Source of the DNA: Moraxella atlantae NBRC 14588
GTDB taxonomy: Bacteria; Pseudomonadota; Gammaproteobacteria; Pseudomonadales; Moraxellaceae
Direction of reading: 5' to 3'
Assembly: GCF_001591265.1 (NCBI RefSeq)
Contig: NZ_BCUL01000001.1
Coordinates: 1 to 64,000, forward strand
DNA length: 64,000 nt
Part shown: piece by piece, positions 9,410 through 18,336 of the stretch
Layout: every line of letters begins with the position of its first letter
Numbering within the stretch: the stretch's first letter is position 1
Notes under the pieces: generated by a model
Databases searched by the model: none
What the model was told of the DNA's origin: nothing
Seen by the model: the letters and a program-made list of their open reading frames with translations, nothing else
Made by a program: the position numbers and the translations under genes

Positions 9410-9591
9410 GGCAAATCCAGTCGTGCAAAATGCCCGCTATTATAACGGGATTTGGTTGGAATAAAATTGAAATTTTCTATCGTACGAAAATTATGCAACA
9501 AAAACCATGCCAGACAACCGCTAAAAAAATGGCGACAACCCAATGTCATCGCCATCTCATTCATTGATCTACAGATAAGCTACGGATAAAA

Positions 9592-10983
9592 TCAGTACTT
9601 ATACTCATCTGATTTAAACGGACCTTCAACAGGCACACCAATATAATCGGCTTGCTCTTGCGTAAGCTTGGTCAAAACACCTGCAAAACCTGCCACCATC
9701 GCAGCGGCGACTTCTTCATCCAGTTTTTTTGGCAAGACCTTGACATACACACTGCCTGCCTTATCATCGATTGGCAATTCGGCAAAGCGTTCTTGATACA
9801 AATAAATTTGCGCCAACACCTGATTGGCAAACGAACCATCCATCACGCGCGATGGATGACCTGTCGCATTGCCCAAATTGACCAAACGCCCCTCAGACAG
9901 CAAGACCAAATAATCATTGTCATCTTCTGAGCGATACACTTGGTGCACCTGCGGCTTGACCTCAACCCAACGCCAGTGATCACGCATGAACTGGGTGTCA
10001 ATCTCGGTATCAAAATGCCCGATATTACACACCACTGCGCCTGCCTTCAACGCTTTGAGCATATCGCGGTTACACACGTGGTAGTTGCCCGTGGTGGTGA
10101 CAATTAGATCGGTATTTTGTAGCAATGTTTCATTGACGCCTTTGGCAGGATCGCCACCAACAAACGGTGAGACGACCTCATAACCATCCATACACGCTTG
10201 CATCGCGCAAATCGGATCAACCTCACTGACGCGCACAATCATGCCTTCTTGACGCAAACTTTGCGCTGAGCCTTTACCCACATCGCCATAACCAATCACC
10301 AACGCACGCCGACCTGATAGTAGCATATCGGTGGCGCGTTTGATCGCATCATTTAAGCTATGACGGCAGCCATATTTGTTGTCATTTTTTGACTTGGTCA
10401 CCGCATCATTGACGTTAATGGCAGGTACTTTAAGCGTACCTTTGGCGAGCATATCAACCAATCGGTGCACACCTGTGGTAGTCTCCTCACTGATGCCATG
10501 AATATTGTCCAGCATTTGTGGATAATGATCATGAATCAGCGCAGTCAAATCACCGCCATCATCCAAAATCAAATTGGCATCCCACAATTTGCCCGATGCT
10601 TCACCACCTGCAAAAATCTGCTGACGCAAGCACCACGCATACTCTTCTTCAGTTTCACCTTTCCATGCAAACACAGGAATACCTGCCGCCGCGATCGCTG
10701 CTGCTGCGTGGTCTTGGGTTGAAAAAATATTGCACGACGTCCAGCGCACCTCAGCACCCAACGCCACCAGCGTTTCGATCAGTACCGCTGTTTGAATCGT
10801 CATGTGAATACAGCCAACAATTTTTGCGCCTTTTAATGGCTGCTGAGCTTGATAGCGCGCGCGAATACCCATCAAAGCAGGCATTTCGGCTTCTGCCAGC
10901 TTGATTTCACGGCGCCCATAATCGGCTAGGCTGATATCTGCGACTTTATAATCATGAAAATCTTGATTGATCTTAGTAGACAC
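9592..10983 (-). CDS. ahcY: Adenosylhomocysteinase
   Basis: Hydrolyses S-adenosylhomocysteine to adenosine and homocysteine, clearing the product of SAM-dependent methylation; cytoplasmic NAD-bound tetramer. Visible: [22 protein letters not shown], the catalytic [18 protein letters not shown], the NAD fold [14 protein letters not shown] and the C-terminal KSDEYKY. Two GTG starts are possible. The one at 10983 (MSTKINQD, 463 residues) lies 8 bp after AAGGAG, while the one at 10992 overlaps that site, so 10983 is preferred. A terminator-like hairpin lies upstream in the leader (11100-11130). Confidence 0.95.
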   Translation of the reverse strand: MSTKINQDFHDYKVADISLADYGRREIKLAEAEMPALMGIRARYQAQQPLKGAKIVGCIHMTIQTAVLIETLVALGAEVRWTSCNIFSTQDHAAAAIAAAGIPVFAWKGETEEEYAWCLRQQIFAGGEASGKLWDANLILDDGGDLTALIHDHYPQMLDNIHGISEETTTGVHRLVDMLAKGTLKVPAINVNDAVTKSKNDNKYGCRHSLNDAIKRATDMLLSGRRALVIGYGDVGKGSAQSLRQEGMIVRVSEVDPICAMQACMDGYEVVSPFVGGDPAKGVNETLLQNTDLIVTTTGNYHVCNRDMLKALKAGAVVCNIGHFDTEIDTQFMRDHWRWVEVKPQVHQVYRSEDDNDYLVLLSEGRLVNLGNATGHPSRVMDGSFANQVLAQIYLYQERFAELPIDDKAGSVYVKVLPKKLDEEVAAAMVAGFAGVLTKLTQEQADYIGVPVEGPFKSDEYKY

Positions 10984-10999
10984 TGCGTCCACTCCTTCT

Positions 11000-11572
11000 T
11001 GTCATAAAACCTAAAACCATCAAGCCAACATCGCTTGACAATTTATTGCATTAAGATTTCGTTTCGGCAGATGTCGTTATTTTTTTATTTTTACATCAGC
11101 AAAAATAAAAGCTAAGCCTGATTGCTTAGGCGAATGTAAATAGCACACCCAAACAAACGCAACATCTCTTAGCACTGAACAACAAATACTCAGCCAGTGT
11201 ATTGTAGGCAAAAATTGCCAAACTGTCATCCTGTCATCAAAAAAGTAACAGCTTTCGGTCATCAAGTGTGGTCTATTGTCTAATCGCTGATCGCAAAAAT
11301 AAGCGATCCATTCAACCGTTTAGTCAAACATTGTTGAAAAAAAGCGCATAAAACACCAATTTTTATATCACAAAGTGAAAATTGACTTGTAAGTTTACAC
11401 AAAGACTAACAAAAAGCGCATGAAGTTGCGTGACATTGCGCGAATTTTGCGCTTAAATATGCGCAAGCGATAAGTAACAAAATATGACCTGACGTTATCG
11501 GTTGGATCATGTTTAGCAAAACGGGTATTGCGGTGTTACTTATTTAAGGCTCACATGAATTGAGGAAAAGCT
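11000..11572. other. Long divergent intergenic region, ahcY and outer-membrane protein
   Basis: About 570 bp with no convincing gene. Toward ahcY: a minus-strand promoter-like pair TGACAG-16 bp-TACAAT and a hairpin with T-run. Toward the porin-like gene: several GCGCAA-type motifs in both orientations (about 11418-11470) and A/T-rich stretches typical of a strongly expressed envelope gene. No known SAH riboswitch core was recognised. Confidence 0.5.
11100..11130 (-). terminator. Terminator-like hairpin in the ahcY leader
   Basis: On the minus strand CTAAGC aatcag GCTTAG is followed by CTTTTATTTTT. It lies about 115 bp upstream of the ahcY start and downstream of a possible TACAAT -10 box, so it could be an attenuator or the end of a short transcript. 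The stem is only six base pairs. Confidence 0.35.
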
Positions 11573-12448
11573 ATGAAAGCATTGAAATTAGCAACGCTAT
11601 CATCTGCAGTGGTTGCAGGAAGCGCGTTTGCAGCACCTGTTGTTGTTGCTCAGCCTGTAGCAGTAGCACAACCAGTTGATGCAACACCAGTTGTTGTTGA
11701 TCAACAAGTTGTTACTCAGCCAGTTGGTGTATCAACCACCACTTATAATCCAGCAACTGGTGTGGTTCAAAACACCACCACCCAGATCGTTGAAGCACCA
11801 CGTACTGCGTTGGACACTTTCTTCCACCCAGCGTCATTCGGTATTGAAGCAGGTACGCTAGGTTATGGTGCAAACATCGGCTGGTCAGTGAACGAAAACA
11901 CTGAATTGGTCGCTGGTTGGGCAGGCGGTGATGTGAAAGGTCTATTAGGTGATGACTTCACAGCACGCGGTGTAAAATATAAATACGACAAAGCGGACTT
12001 TAATAACCCATACGTTGGTGTACAAATGCGTCCAGGCGCAAGTTGGTTCACCGTTGGTGCAGGTGTATTAGTACCAGATAACGATTTTAAAGTTAAAACT
12101 GACAACAACAAAGGCACCATCAAAGTTGGTGGTGACAAGTACAAAATCACCGAAGGTCAATTGGTAGGTGAGCTTGATCATCGCAATGACCTAGCACCTT
12201 ACTTGACTTTAGGTTTCCGTCCTAACCTAAACAACAACTGGGGTGTATTCGGTGAAATCGGTGGTGCTTACATGGGCAAAGCTGATGTAAAAGTTACCCC
12301 AACCAACGGCACAGTTGTTGTTAATGAAAAGACTAATCTACCAGGCAATGCTGACGACGTAGCACGTCAAGCTGAAGCGGATATCCGTGACAAAAACGTT
12401 GCTGAGTGGTTGCCGATCGTTAAGCTAGGTGTTAGCTACCGCTTCTAA
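11573..12448 (+). CDS. Outer-membrane beta-barrel protein, unnamed family
   Basis: 291 residues. Clear Sec signal peptide with cleavage expected after AGSAFA (residue 20-21). Residues 22-60 are a low-complexity run of PVVV/QPV units, then from about 85 alternating short hydrophobic strands (GIEAGTLGYGANIGW, ELVAGWAGG, PYLTLGFRPN, GVFGEIGGAYMG), and the protein ends in VSYRF, the aromatic C-terminal signature read by the BAM complex. I cannot name the family; an OmpW- or OprF-like small barrel is possible. Start ATG follows GAGGAAAAGCT. Own terminator follows. Codon use looks highly regular (CCA, GGT, GTT), suggesting high expression. Confidence 0.75.
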   Translation: MKALKLATLSSAVVAGSAFAAPVVVAQPVAVAQPVDATPVVVDQQVVTQPVGVSTTTYNPATGVVQNTTTQIVEAPRTALDTFFHPASFGIEAGTLGYGANIGWSVNENTELVAGWAGGDVKGLLGDDFTARGVKYKYDKADFNNPYVGVQMRPGASWFTVGAGVLVPDNDFKVKTDNNKGTIKVGGDKYKITEGQLVGELDHRNDLAPYLTLGFRPNLNNNWGVFGEIGGAYMGKADVKVTPTNGTVVVNEKTNLPGNADDVARQAEADIRDKNVAEWLPIVKLGVSYRF

Positions 12449-12490
12449 TTTAGTCACGATGACTTGCTGATTAGTCATTGACTAAAACCA

Positions 12491-12522
12491 AAAAGCGACA
12501 CTCTATTGAGTGTCGCTTTTTT
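12491..12522 (+). terminator. Terminator after outer-membrane protein
   Basis: Perfect stem AAAAGCGACACTC / GAGTGTCGCTTTT with a 4-base loop and a T-run. It ends the outer-membrane gene; the T-run overlaps the start of a short tandem repeat. Confidence 0.9.
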
Positions 12523-12569
12523 AATATCTGTTTTTTAATATCTGTTTTTTAATATCCGCTTTTTTAATA
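12517..12569. repeat. 14-bp tandem repeat (TTTTTTAATATCTG)
   Basis: Two exact 14-bp units (12517-12530, 12531-12544), a third with one change (12545-12558) and a partial fourth. The unit starts with the T-run of the terminator, so the array looks like slippage or duplication of the terminator tail. Confidence 0.75.
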
Positions 12570-12596
12570 GCAATACTATCAGCCATGCTGTTTGGA

Positions 12597-13064
12597 TCAA
12601 GGAGCGGTTGCGCAGCGATTTAGTACGGCGCGTAGCTCAAAACTGGTATGTACTTGGCTTACGCCGTCAATGCGATTGAGCCGATGTAACAAAAAATCTT
12701 CATAGTGTGCCATATCGCGCACCACAGCCTTGAGTAAATAATCCTCACTTCTGCCTGTCACAATGCTACACTGTACCACCTCAGGAAAGGCTAGTACTTG
12801 TTTTTCAAAGTTGGCAAATCGCTCGGCGGTATGCCGATCCATGCTGATTGCAATATAGACGGTTAAGGCATAGCCCAATGCTTGTGCGTTGATCTGGGTG
12901 GTATAGCCTGTGATTACGCCTGCTTGCTCAAGCTGTTTAACGCGGCGCGCACAAGGGGTAGGGCTCAGATTAACCGCCTGTGCCAGCTCTAGGTTGCTGA
13001 TACGTGCATTGGCTTGTAGTAACTGCAAAATTTTTTTGTCAATGTCATCTAGTTGGTAAGTCAT
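12597..13064 (-). CDS. Lrp/AsnC family transcriptional regulator
   Basis: 155 residues. N-terminal winged HTH (residues 1-60: LDDIDKKILQLLQANARIS, LAQAVNLSPTPCARRVKQL) and C-terminal RAM/AsnC ligand domain (VYIAISMDRH, VTGRSEDYLLKAVVRD). The SPTPC wording is that of the Lrp branch. Such proteins respond to amino acids, often leucine. It diverges from leuA across a 173-bp region, so a role in leucine or branched-chain amino-acid control is a reasonable inference, not shown. Ends at a short A/T-rich repeat array. Confidence 0.9.
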   Translation of the reverse strand: MTYQLDDIDKKILQLLQANARISNLELAQAVNLSPTPCARRVKQLEQAGVITGYTTQINAQALGYALTVYIAISMDRHTAERFANFEKQVLAFPEVVQCSIVTGRSEDYLLKAVVRDMAHYEDFLLHRLNRIDGVSQVHTSFELRAVLNRCATAP

Positions 13065-13237
13065 TTTAATTGTGTCCGTATCTTTAGGTGATTGCTCTAA
13101 TTTTAAGCTAAAAATGAGTGATATTCACGCTTATACAAAACTTTTGAGTAAAATTTTGGTGAGTTATGGCGCAAAAACTCGGCTATAATAGTGTCATCTC
13201 AATTAAAGTTTTTTATGCTGATTACAGGTAGCTGATT

Positions 13238-14950
13238 ATGACCCAAGTCGTCAATCGTCAAAGCGCAATGATGCCCAAAAATAGCCAGTTTGACCACCGC
13301 AAATATCGTCCATTCGCCTTCGCGCCAAAATTGACCGAGCGCACATGGTGCGATAAAACCATTACCCAAGCGCCGCTGTGGTGCAGTGTGGATTTGCGTG
13401 ATGGTAACCAAGCGTTGATCGAGCCGATGAGCCTTGAGCAAAAAATGCGCTTTTTTAAGCTGTTGGTAGAGATTGGTTTTAAAGAGATCGAAATCGGCTT
13501 TCCATCAGCCGCACAGGTTGAGTACGATTTTACGCGCAAGTTGATTGAAGAGGGGCATATTCCCGATGATGTCACCGTGCAGGTGTTGGTGCAGGCGCGT
13601 GAACACTTGATTGCCCGTACGTTTGAGGCGCTAAAAGGCGTAAAACGCGCCATAGTGCATGTATACAACTCAACGTCTAAAGTACAGCGCGACAAGGTTT
13701 ATAAAGCCGATCATGCTGAGATTACCAAGATTGCGGTTGAGGGTGCAGCATTGCTGAAAAAAATGGCAGCACAACACCCTGATACGGAGTGGATTTTTGA
13801 GTACTCACCCGAGAGCTTTTCACAAACCGAAACTGATTTTGCTGTAGAAGTTTGTGACGCGGTGTGCCAAGTGTGGCGACCTGATTTGGGACAAAAGGTG
13901 ATTTTAAACCTGCCAGGTACAGTGGAGAGCTCAACGCCGAACGTTTATGCTGACCAAGTCGAATATTTTTGCCGTAACCTTACCATGCGCTCGCACGTGA
14001 CAATCAGCTTACACACGCACAACGACCGTGGCACAGCGATTGCCGCCAGTGAGTTGGGGCTGATGGCAGGTGCTGATCGTATTGAGGGCACTTTATTGGG
14101 CAATGGCGAGCGTACAGGCAACATGGATATCATGGTCATGGCGATGAATTTATACAGCCAAGGCGTGGATCCGCAGCTAGATTTTAGCCATATGAGCGAG
14201 GTTGCTCAGGTGGTGAGTGAGTGCAACCAATTGCCGATTCATCCGCGCCATCCATATGTTGGTGAGTTGGTGTTCACCGCGTTTAGCGGCTCGCACCAAG
14301 ACGCCATTAAAAAATCGTTGGATTACAACGCCGCCAATCCTGAAACCCAAGATTTGTGGGATGTTGCCTATTTGCCAATTGATCCTGCCCATATTGGACG
14401 CGGCTACCAAGACGTGGTGCGTATCAACAGCCAGTCGGGCAAAGGCGGTGTGGCGTATATTTTGCAGCGTGATTTTGGTTTTAAACTGCCACGTTGGACG
14501 CAAATTGACTTTAGCCGTGTGGTGCAGCAAGAAGCCGAACAACGCCAAACTGAACTGACCTCTGATGATGTGATTGGCGTATTTGAAGCGACTTATCTCA
14601 ACCAAGACAAATTGGTCTTACAAGATTATGCCATCAATAATGCCAGCGGTAGCGTCAGCTTCTCAGGCGCGATTAGCCAAGCAGGCGAAACACTGACCAT
14701 CAATGGGCAGGGTAATGGTGCATTGTCGGCGTTTGTCGATGGGCTGGCGCGTACACTGGGCAAAGATATCCACGTGATTAACTACGCGGAACATGCTTTG
14801 ACCCAAAATGATGTTACCAGTACCGATGCCAGCGCGGTGGCGTACTTGCAGCTTAACGTTGATGGTGAGATTTACTCAGGGATTGGCACGTGTACCAGCA
14901 CGGTATCTGCCATGCTCAAAGCCACTTTGTCGGCACTGGCACAGGCATAA
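13238..14950 (+). CDS. leuA: 2-isopropylmalate synthase
   Basis: First committed step of leucine synthesis: condenses acetyl-CoA with 2-oxoisovalerate. 570 residues, the long type-2 form. Visible: VDLRDGNQALIEPM (metal and substrate loop), EIGFPSAAQ, HTHNDRGTA (metal ligands), GNGERTGNMD, and a C-terminal LeuA dimer regulatory domain (about 430-570) for feedback control by leucine, with IGTCTSTVSAMLKA near the end. ATG follows AGGTAGCTGATT. No leader peptide with leucine codons was seen upstream. A YcgL gene follows 7 bp after the stop. Confidence 0.95.
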   Translation: MTQVVNRQSAMMPKNSQFDHRKYRPFAFAPKLTERTWCDKTITQAPLWCSVDLRDGNQALIEPMSLEQKMRFFKLLVEIGFKEIEIGFPSAAQVEYDFTRKLIEEGHIPDDVTVQVLVQAREHLIARTFEALKGVKRAIVHVYNSTSKVQRDKVYKADHAEITKIAVEGAALLKKMAAQHPDTEWIFEYSPESFSQTETDFAVEVCDAVCQVWRPDLGQKVILNLPGTVESSTPNVYADQVEYFCRNLTMRSHVTISLHTHNDRGTAIAASELGLMAGADRIEGTLLGNGERTGNMDIMVMAMNLYSQGVDPQLDFSHMSEVAQVVSECNQLPIHPRHPYVGELVFTAFSGSHQDAIKKSLDYNAANPETQDLWDVAYLPIDPAHIGRGYQDVVRINSQSGKGGVAYILQRDFGFKLPRWTQIDFSRVVQQEAEQRQTELTSDDVIGVFEATYLNQDKLVLQDYAINNASGSVSFSGAISQAGETLTINGQGNGALSAFVDGLARTLGKDIHVINYAEHALTQNDVTSTDASAVAYLQLNVDGEIYSGIGTCTSTVSAMLKATLSALAQA

Positions 14951-14957
14951 GGGGCAC

Positions 14958-15281
14958 ATGATGCATTGTGATATTTATAAATTTGCCAAAAAGCCTGATT
15001 TGTATGTGTATATCGCGCGTCCTGATTATCCCGATGATACCGAGACGATCAAGGACTGGCTTGGCGTGCTACCACCTGATTTTCGCCGCGCGCTAGGGCG
15101 TGAAAGCTTTGTCATGCACTTAGATCTTGCTGCTACGCCAAAACTTGCGCGTGTCGATAAGGCAGATGTGCTTGCAAAATTACAATCTCAAGGCTACTTT
15201 GTCCAAATGCCTGATGAAGACGAATGGCAACGTCACGCCGCCACGCAAATGCACGAGGCGCAGCAGAATAAATGGCAATAG
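14958..15281 (+). CDS. YcgL domain-containing protein
   Basis: 107 residues of the YcgL/DUF709 family of small gammaproteobacterial proteins of unknown function. Visible: CDIYKFAKKPDLYVYI at the N-terminus and GRESFVMHLDL in the middle, followed by a short YFVQMPD segment, matching the family pattern. Start ATG lies 7 bp after the leuA stop with AAGGGG in front, so it is likely translated from the leuA transcript. Elsewhere YcgL genes neighbour rnd rather than leuA, so the context is not informative. Confidence 0.85.
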   Translation: MMHCDIYKFAKKPDLYVYIARPDYPDDTETIKDWLGVLPPDFRRALGRESFVMHLDLAATPKLARVDKADVLAKLQSQGYFVQMPDEDEWQRHAATQMHEAQQNKWQ

Positions 15282-15359
15282 CCGATTTGCGGGCGCAAAA
15301 AATGTGCTAAAATAACGCCCATTATTCGGTTTAACACGCATAGTAAAAGAGATACGCGT

Positions 15360-15821
15360 ATGATATTGGCTTCATTGGACGGGCTGGCGGATGCCTTAAG
15401 TTGGATTATCAATGGCTGGTCACATCTGGTCAGTGGCGTGCCTGCCGATCAGCTGCCAATTATCGCGTATGTCGGATTTTCATTGGTTGCGTTGGCGGTA
15501 TGGGCGCTGATTGCACGGCTTTTGCCACAAAGTTTGGCAGGCTTAAGCTGGATTATCTTGTGCGCGATTTTGCTTACGCCCACCACATCGTTGGGGGTTG
15601 CGCCTGAGATTGCGCCTGCCAGTATTGCGGTGGTGTATGGCGTGTTGATGAAAGAGCCATCCATTATCTTTAAAAACCTATTGCCGATCATGGTTGTGAT
15701 TACCGTGGGCTGTATTTTGGGTTTTTTGTGGCAAATTATGCGTATGGGACTGAACAAAGCCCGCGCCAAGCGCGTGGTAGCAACCGAAACCACAGTGACC
15801 GAAACTGTGACAGAACGCTGA
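15360..15821 (+). CDS. Small inner-membrane protein, unknown function
   Basis: 153 residues with three likely membrane segments (about 33-52, 57-78 and 106-128) and a basic, then T/E-rich tail (KARAKRVVATETTVTETVTER). No family recognised. The frame is well supported by position: 78 bp after YcgL with AAGAGATACGCGT before the ATG, and a strong terminator just after. The first 30 residues carry an amphipathic stretch rather than a signal peptide. Confidence 0.65.
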   Translation: MILASLDGLADALSWIINGWSHLVSGVPADQLPIIAYVGFSLVALAVWALIARLLPQSLAGLSWIILCAILLTPTTSLGVAPEIAPASIAVVYGVLMKEPSIIFKNLLPIMVVITVGCILGFLWQIMRMGLNKARAKRVVATETTVTETVTER

Positions 15822-15843
15822 AGTTTAGCGTATTTGAGGTCAT

Positions 15844-15871
15844 AAAAAACGGGCATTATCGCCCGTTTTTT
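15844..15871. terminator. Bidirectional terminator between two small genes
   Basis: AAAAAACGGGC attat GCCCGTTTTTT, symmetric, between convergent genes ending at 15821 (+) and 15888 (-). Confidence 0.9.
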
Positions 15872-15887
15872 GTTTGCCTTGTCAAAA

Positions 15888-16217
15888 TTAAGATTCTGAG
15901 GCAAAGTTAAAGTATTTTGATTGGTTTGACACGATTTTTTCAACCGCTTCGATCACATCATCGACCAAGTCATCATACACGCCATAGTGCAATTCATTGC
16001 GAAATGAGGTAAACGGGCTTTTGCGCAGGCCAGAGCGCACCTCGGTGATGCCATCTTTGTGATAAATGAAATCCACTTTACCGTTGGTATTGAGCACACA
16101 GCTCAACCGTCCGTCTTTGACCATCATATCCACGCGTTCAGGTAAAAAAATGTACTCATTGACGTTTAGGGTTTGGTCTTCAACGGCTTTAACAAATAGC
16201 GATTTTAAATCAATCAT
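15888..16217 (-). CDS. Hypothetical protein, 109 residues
   Basis: Soluble, acidic, no signal peptide or membrane segment. Starts MIDLKSLFVKAVEDQ; the middle reads VDMMVKDGRLSCVLNTNGKVDFIYHKDG-like beta strands and the C-terminal third is helical (YDDLVDDVIEAVEKIV). No family recognised. The start is well supported: GAGGTTATC precedes the ATG. Single gene with its own terminator. Confidence 0.65.
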   Translation of the reverse strand: MIDLKSLFVKAVEDQTLNVNEYIFLPERVDMMVKDGRLSCVLNTNGKVDFIYHKDGITEVRSGLRKSPFTSFRNELHYGVYDDLVDDVIEAVEKIVSNQSKYFNFASES

Positions 16218-16424
16218 GATAACCTCAAATCAAATAAGCATTGTTAAATTGGACAAATATTGTCTTATTATCCCGTTAAATACGGCATAGCGATATAAAA
16301 ACTATGTAAACAAGCGGCGCAATTTATCGTCTTTTTTGTAACGTTAGCCAAACAATTGGCACAAATGACAGTGAAACTGGCGGATTGTAGAACAGTTTAA
16401 TAACTTTAATAACTCGATGGATCA

Positions 16425-17219
16425 CTAGCTTAATAACAAGCTGTCATCGGCAACCACTTCACCGCGTGTGCGCTCAAACATCGCTAGCAGGTCTTGTACC
16501 GTCATGCCACGCCGCTGTTCACCTGAAACGTCCAAGACCACTTGTCCTTGGTGCAGCATCACCGTGCGGCTACCGTGGTTCAATGCTTGCTGCATGGAGT
16601 GGGTGACCATCATGGCGGTCAAACCATTGTCATGCACGATTTGGTCAGTCAGCTGTAAGACAAAATCGGCGGTTTTGGGGTCAAGTGCGGCGGTATGCTC
16701 ATCTAGCAATAAGATTTTAGATGGTTGTAGTGACGCCATCAACAGGCTAACCGCTTGTCGTTGTCCGCCCGACAACAAGCCCATGCGGTCAGTCAAACGG
16801 TTTTCTAGACCTAGTTTTAAAATCGCAAGTTTTTCGCGAAACAGCTCACGGTTTTTACCCGATAATGCCCCTGATAGACCGCGCCAGCCACCGCGCTTAT
16901 ACGCCAGTGCCATGTTTTCTTCAATGGTCAAATGCTCACAGGTGCCTGCCATCGGGTCTTGAAATACCCGTGCTACCAGTCCTGCACGTTGGTAGGCACT
17001 TTGGCGCGTGACATCAATACCATTTAACAAAATTTGTCCGCTATCAACACGCACGGTGCCTGCAACGGCGTTTAAAAATGTCGATTTACCTGCGCCATTG
17101 GTACCAATCACGGTGACAAATTCACCTTCGCCAATCTCAAGGCTCAGTCCACGCAGCGCAGGATTTTCAATCGGCGTACCAGGGTTAAAGGTTAGGCGTA
17201 AATCTTGCGCTTGCATCAT
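16425..17219 (-). CDS. ABC transporter ATP-binding protein (TrpXYZ-like importer)
   Basis: 264 residues. Walker A GTNGAGKSTF (about residue 43), Q-loop VFQDPMAG, signature LLSGGQRQAVSLLMA, Walker B ILLLDEHTAALD and H-switch MVTHSMQQ. The LDEHTAALDP wording is typical of ATPases paired with PF04392-type binding proteins. Energises the permease at 17306-18205 in the inner membrane. Start: MMQAQDL at 17219; the frame runs further upstream but those residues are not ABC-like. Last gene of the four-gene unit reading from 20686 down to 16425. Substrate unknown; aromatic amino acids are transported by characterised relatives. Confidence 0.9.
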   Translation of the reverse strand: MMQAQDLRLTFNPGTPIENPALRGLSLEIGEGEFVTVIGTNGAGKSTFLNAVAGTVRVDSGQILLNGIDVTRQSAYQRAGLVARVFQDPMAGTCEHLTIEENMALAYKRGGWRGLSGALSGKNRELFREKLAILKLGLENRLTDRMGLLSGGQRQAVSLLMASLQPSKILLLDEHTAALDPKTADFVLQLTDQIVHDNGLTAMMVTHSMQQALNHGSRTVMLHQGQVVLDVSGEQRRGMTVQDLLAMFERTRGEVVADDSLLLS

Positions 17220-17305
17220 GGCGGCGGTTTTCCTCAAGTTGCCAACAACGCCCAACGCGCCTTTGGCGATACATACGAATGATGACAAAAAATAGCGGCT
17301 TGACG

Positions 17306-18205
17306 CTAACGCACGCGGCGTTTTGGCATAAAGCGGCTTTTGAGTTTGGGTAAAATCAGCGCGATAATGACCAACAGCGCGGTGACAATATTCAAATCCT
17401 GTGGGCCAAAACCGATTTGGCGCAAGGTTTCGCTGGCAAGTGCGATTTGGATAAATGACTTATACAACACCGCGCCAACAATCACCGACAAGGTAATCCA
17501 CAACATGCGCTTGGCAGGGATAATGGTCTCACCGATGATGACCGCAGCCAGTCCAATCACAATCGTGCCGATACCGATGGAGATATCCGCGCCGCCTTGG
17601 GTTTGGACAAACAACGCACCTGCCAAAGCAATCAAACCGTTAGAAATCGCCATGCCGAGCATGGTCATGCGATCTGTATTGATGCCTTGCGCTTGCGACA
17701 TTTTGAGGTTAGAGCCTGTTGCACGCATGGCAAGCCCTGTTTCGGTACTAAAAAACCAGTCAAGTAACAGTTTTGCCGCCAAGACAAAGCCGCCAATCAC
17801 CACGCAGCGCATCCAAAAGCCATTGCTGTCATTGACGAATGGCGCAAATACGCTAGGCTCACCCAGCAGTGATAGGTTGGGTGCACCCATGATGCGCAAA
17901 TTCACCGAATACAACGCTACCATCACCAAGATACTGGCCAGCAGCTGCAAAATGCCTAGGCGCACGTGCAGCCATGCGGTCGTGACACCTGCTGCCATAC
18001 CTGCCAACACGGCAAACAAACACGCCAACCATGGATTGACATGTGCCAAAATTGCCACACCTGCCACCGCGCCGCCAAGCGGAAAGCTGCCATCAGCGGT
18101 CAAATCGGGAAAATCTAAGATCCGAAACGAGATATAGACACCCAGCGCGACCAGCGCGTAGATCAGTCCGCTTTCTAACGCGGCAAAAAAAGCCAGAAAT
18201 GCCAT
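17306..18205 (-). CDS. ABC transporter permease (BPD_transp_2 type)
   Basis: 299 residues with about eight hydrophobic segments. N-terminal ESGLIYALVALGVYISFRILDFPDLTADGSFPLGGAV follows the pattern of permeases partnered with PF04392 binding proteins, and ATGSNLKMSQAQGINTDRM is the cytoplasmic loop that contacts the ATPase. The C-terminus is basic (KSRFMPKRRVR), inside the cell. Lies 86 bp before the ATPase gene and 131 bp after the binding-protein gene on the same strand. Confidence 0.88.
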   Translation of the reverse strand: MAFLAFFAALESGLIYALVALGVYISFRILDFPDLTADGSFPLGGAVAGVAILAHVNPWLACLFAVLAGMAAGVTTAWLHVRLGILQLLASILVMVALYSVNLRIMGAPNLSLLGEPSVFAPFVNDSNGFWMRCVVIGGFVLAAKLLLDWFFSTETGLAMRATGSNLKMSQAQGINTDRMTMLGMAISNGLIALAGALFVQTQGGADISIGIGTIVIGLAAVIIGETIIPAKRMLWITLSVIVGAVLYKSFIQIALASETLRQIGFGPQDLNIVTALLVIIALILPKLKSRFMPKRRVR

Positions 18206-18336
18206 ATCAATTTAGTCTTCCGCAAGGTGTGCCATGGGTTTAGGTGTCCGTGGTTTAAATACAAGAAACCGTAACCCGTGTGTTTGGGCTAGCCAACCGC
18301 CGCCCAAATGTGTGGCGATTTTAAAAAGGGCATATT

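Noticed and set aside
11077..11265. 62-codon minus-strand ORF in the ahcY leader
   Set aside because: It overlaps the promoter-like and hairpin region, has no ribosome site and no recognisable sequence features.
10993..11280. SAH riboswitch upstream of ahcY
   Set aside because: The known conserved core is not visible; only a modest hairpin with T-run is present.
17340..18137. 265-codon ORF antisense to the ABC permease
   Set aside because: Low-complexity shadow of a membrane protein, rich in I, P, T and S; the permease on the other strand has family motifs.
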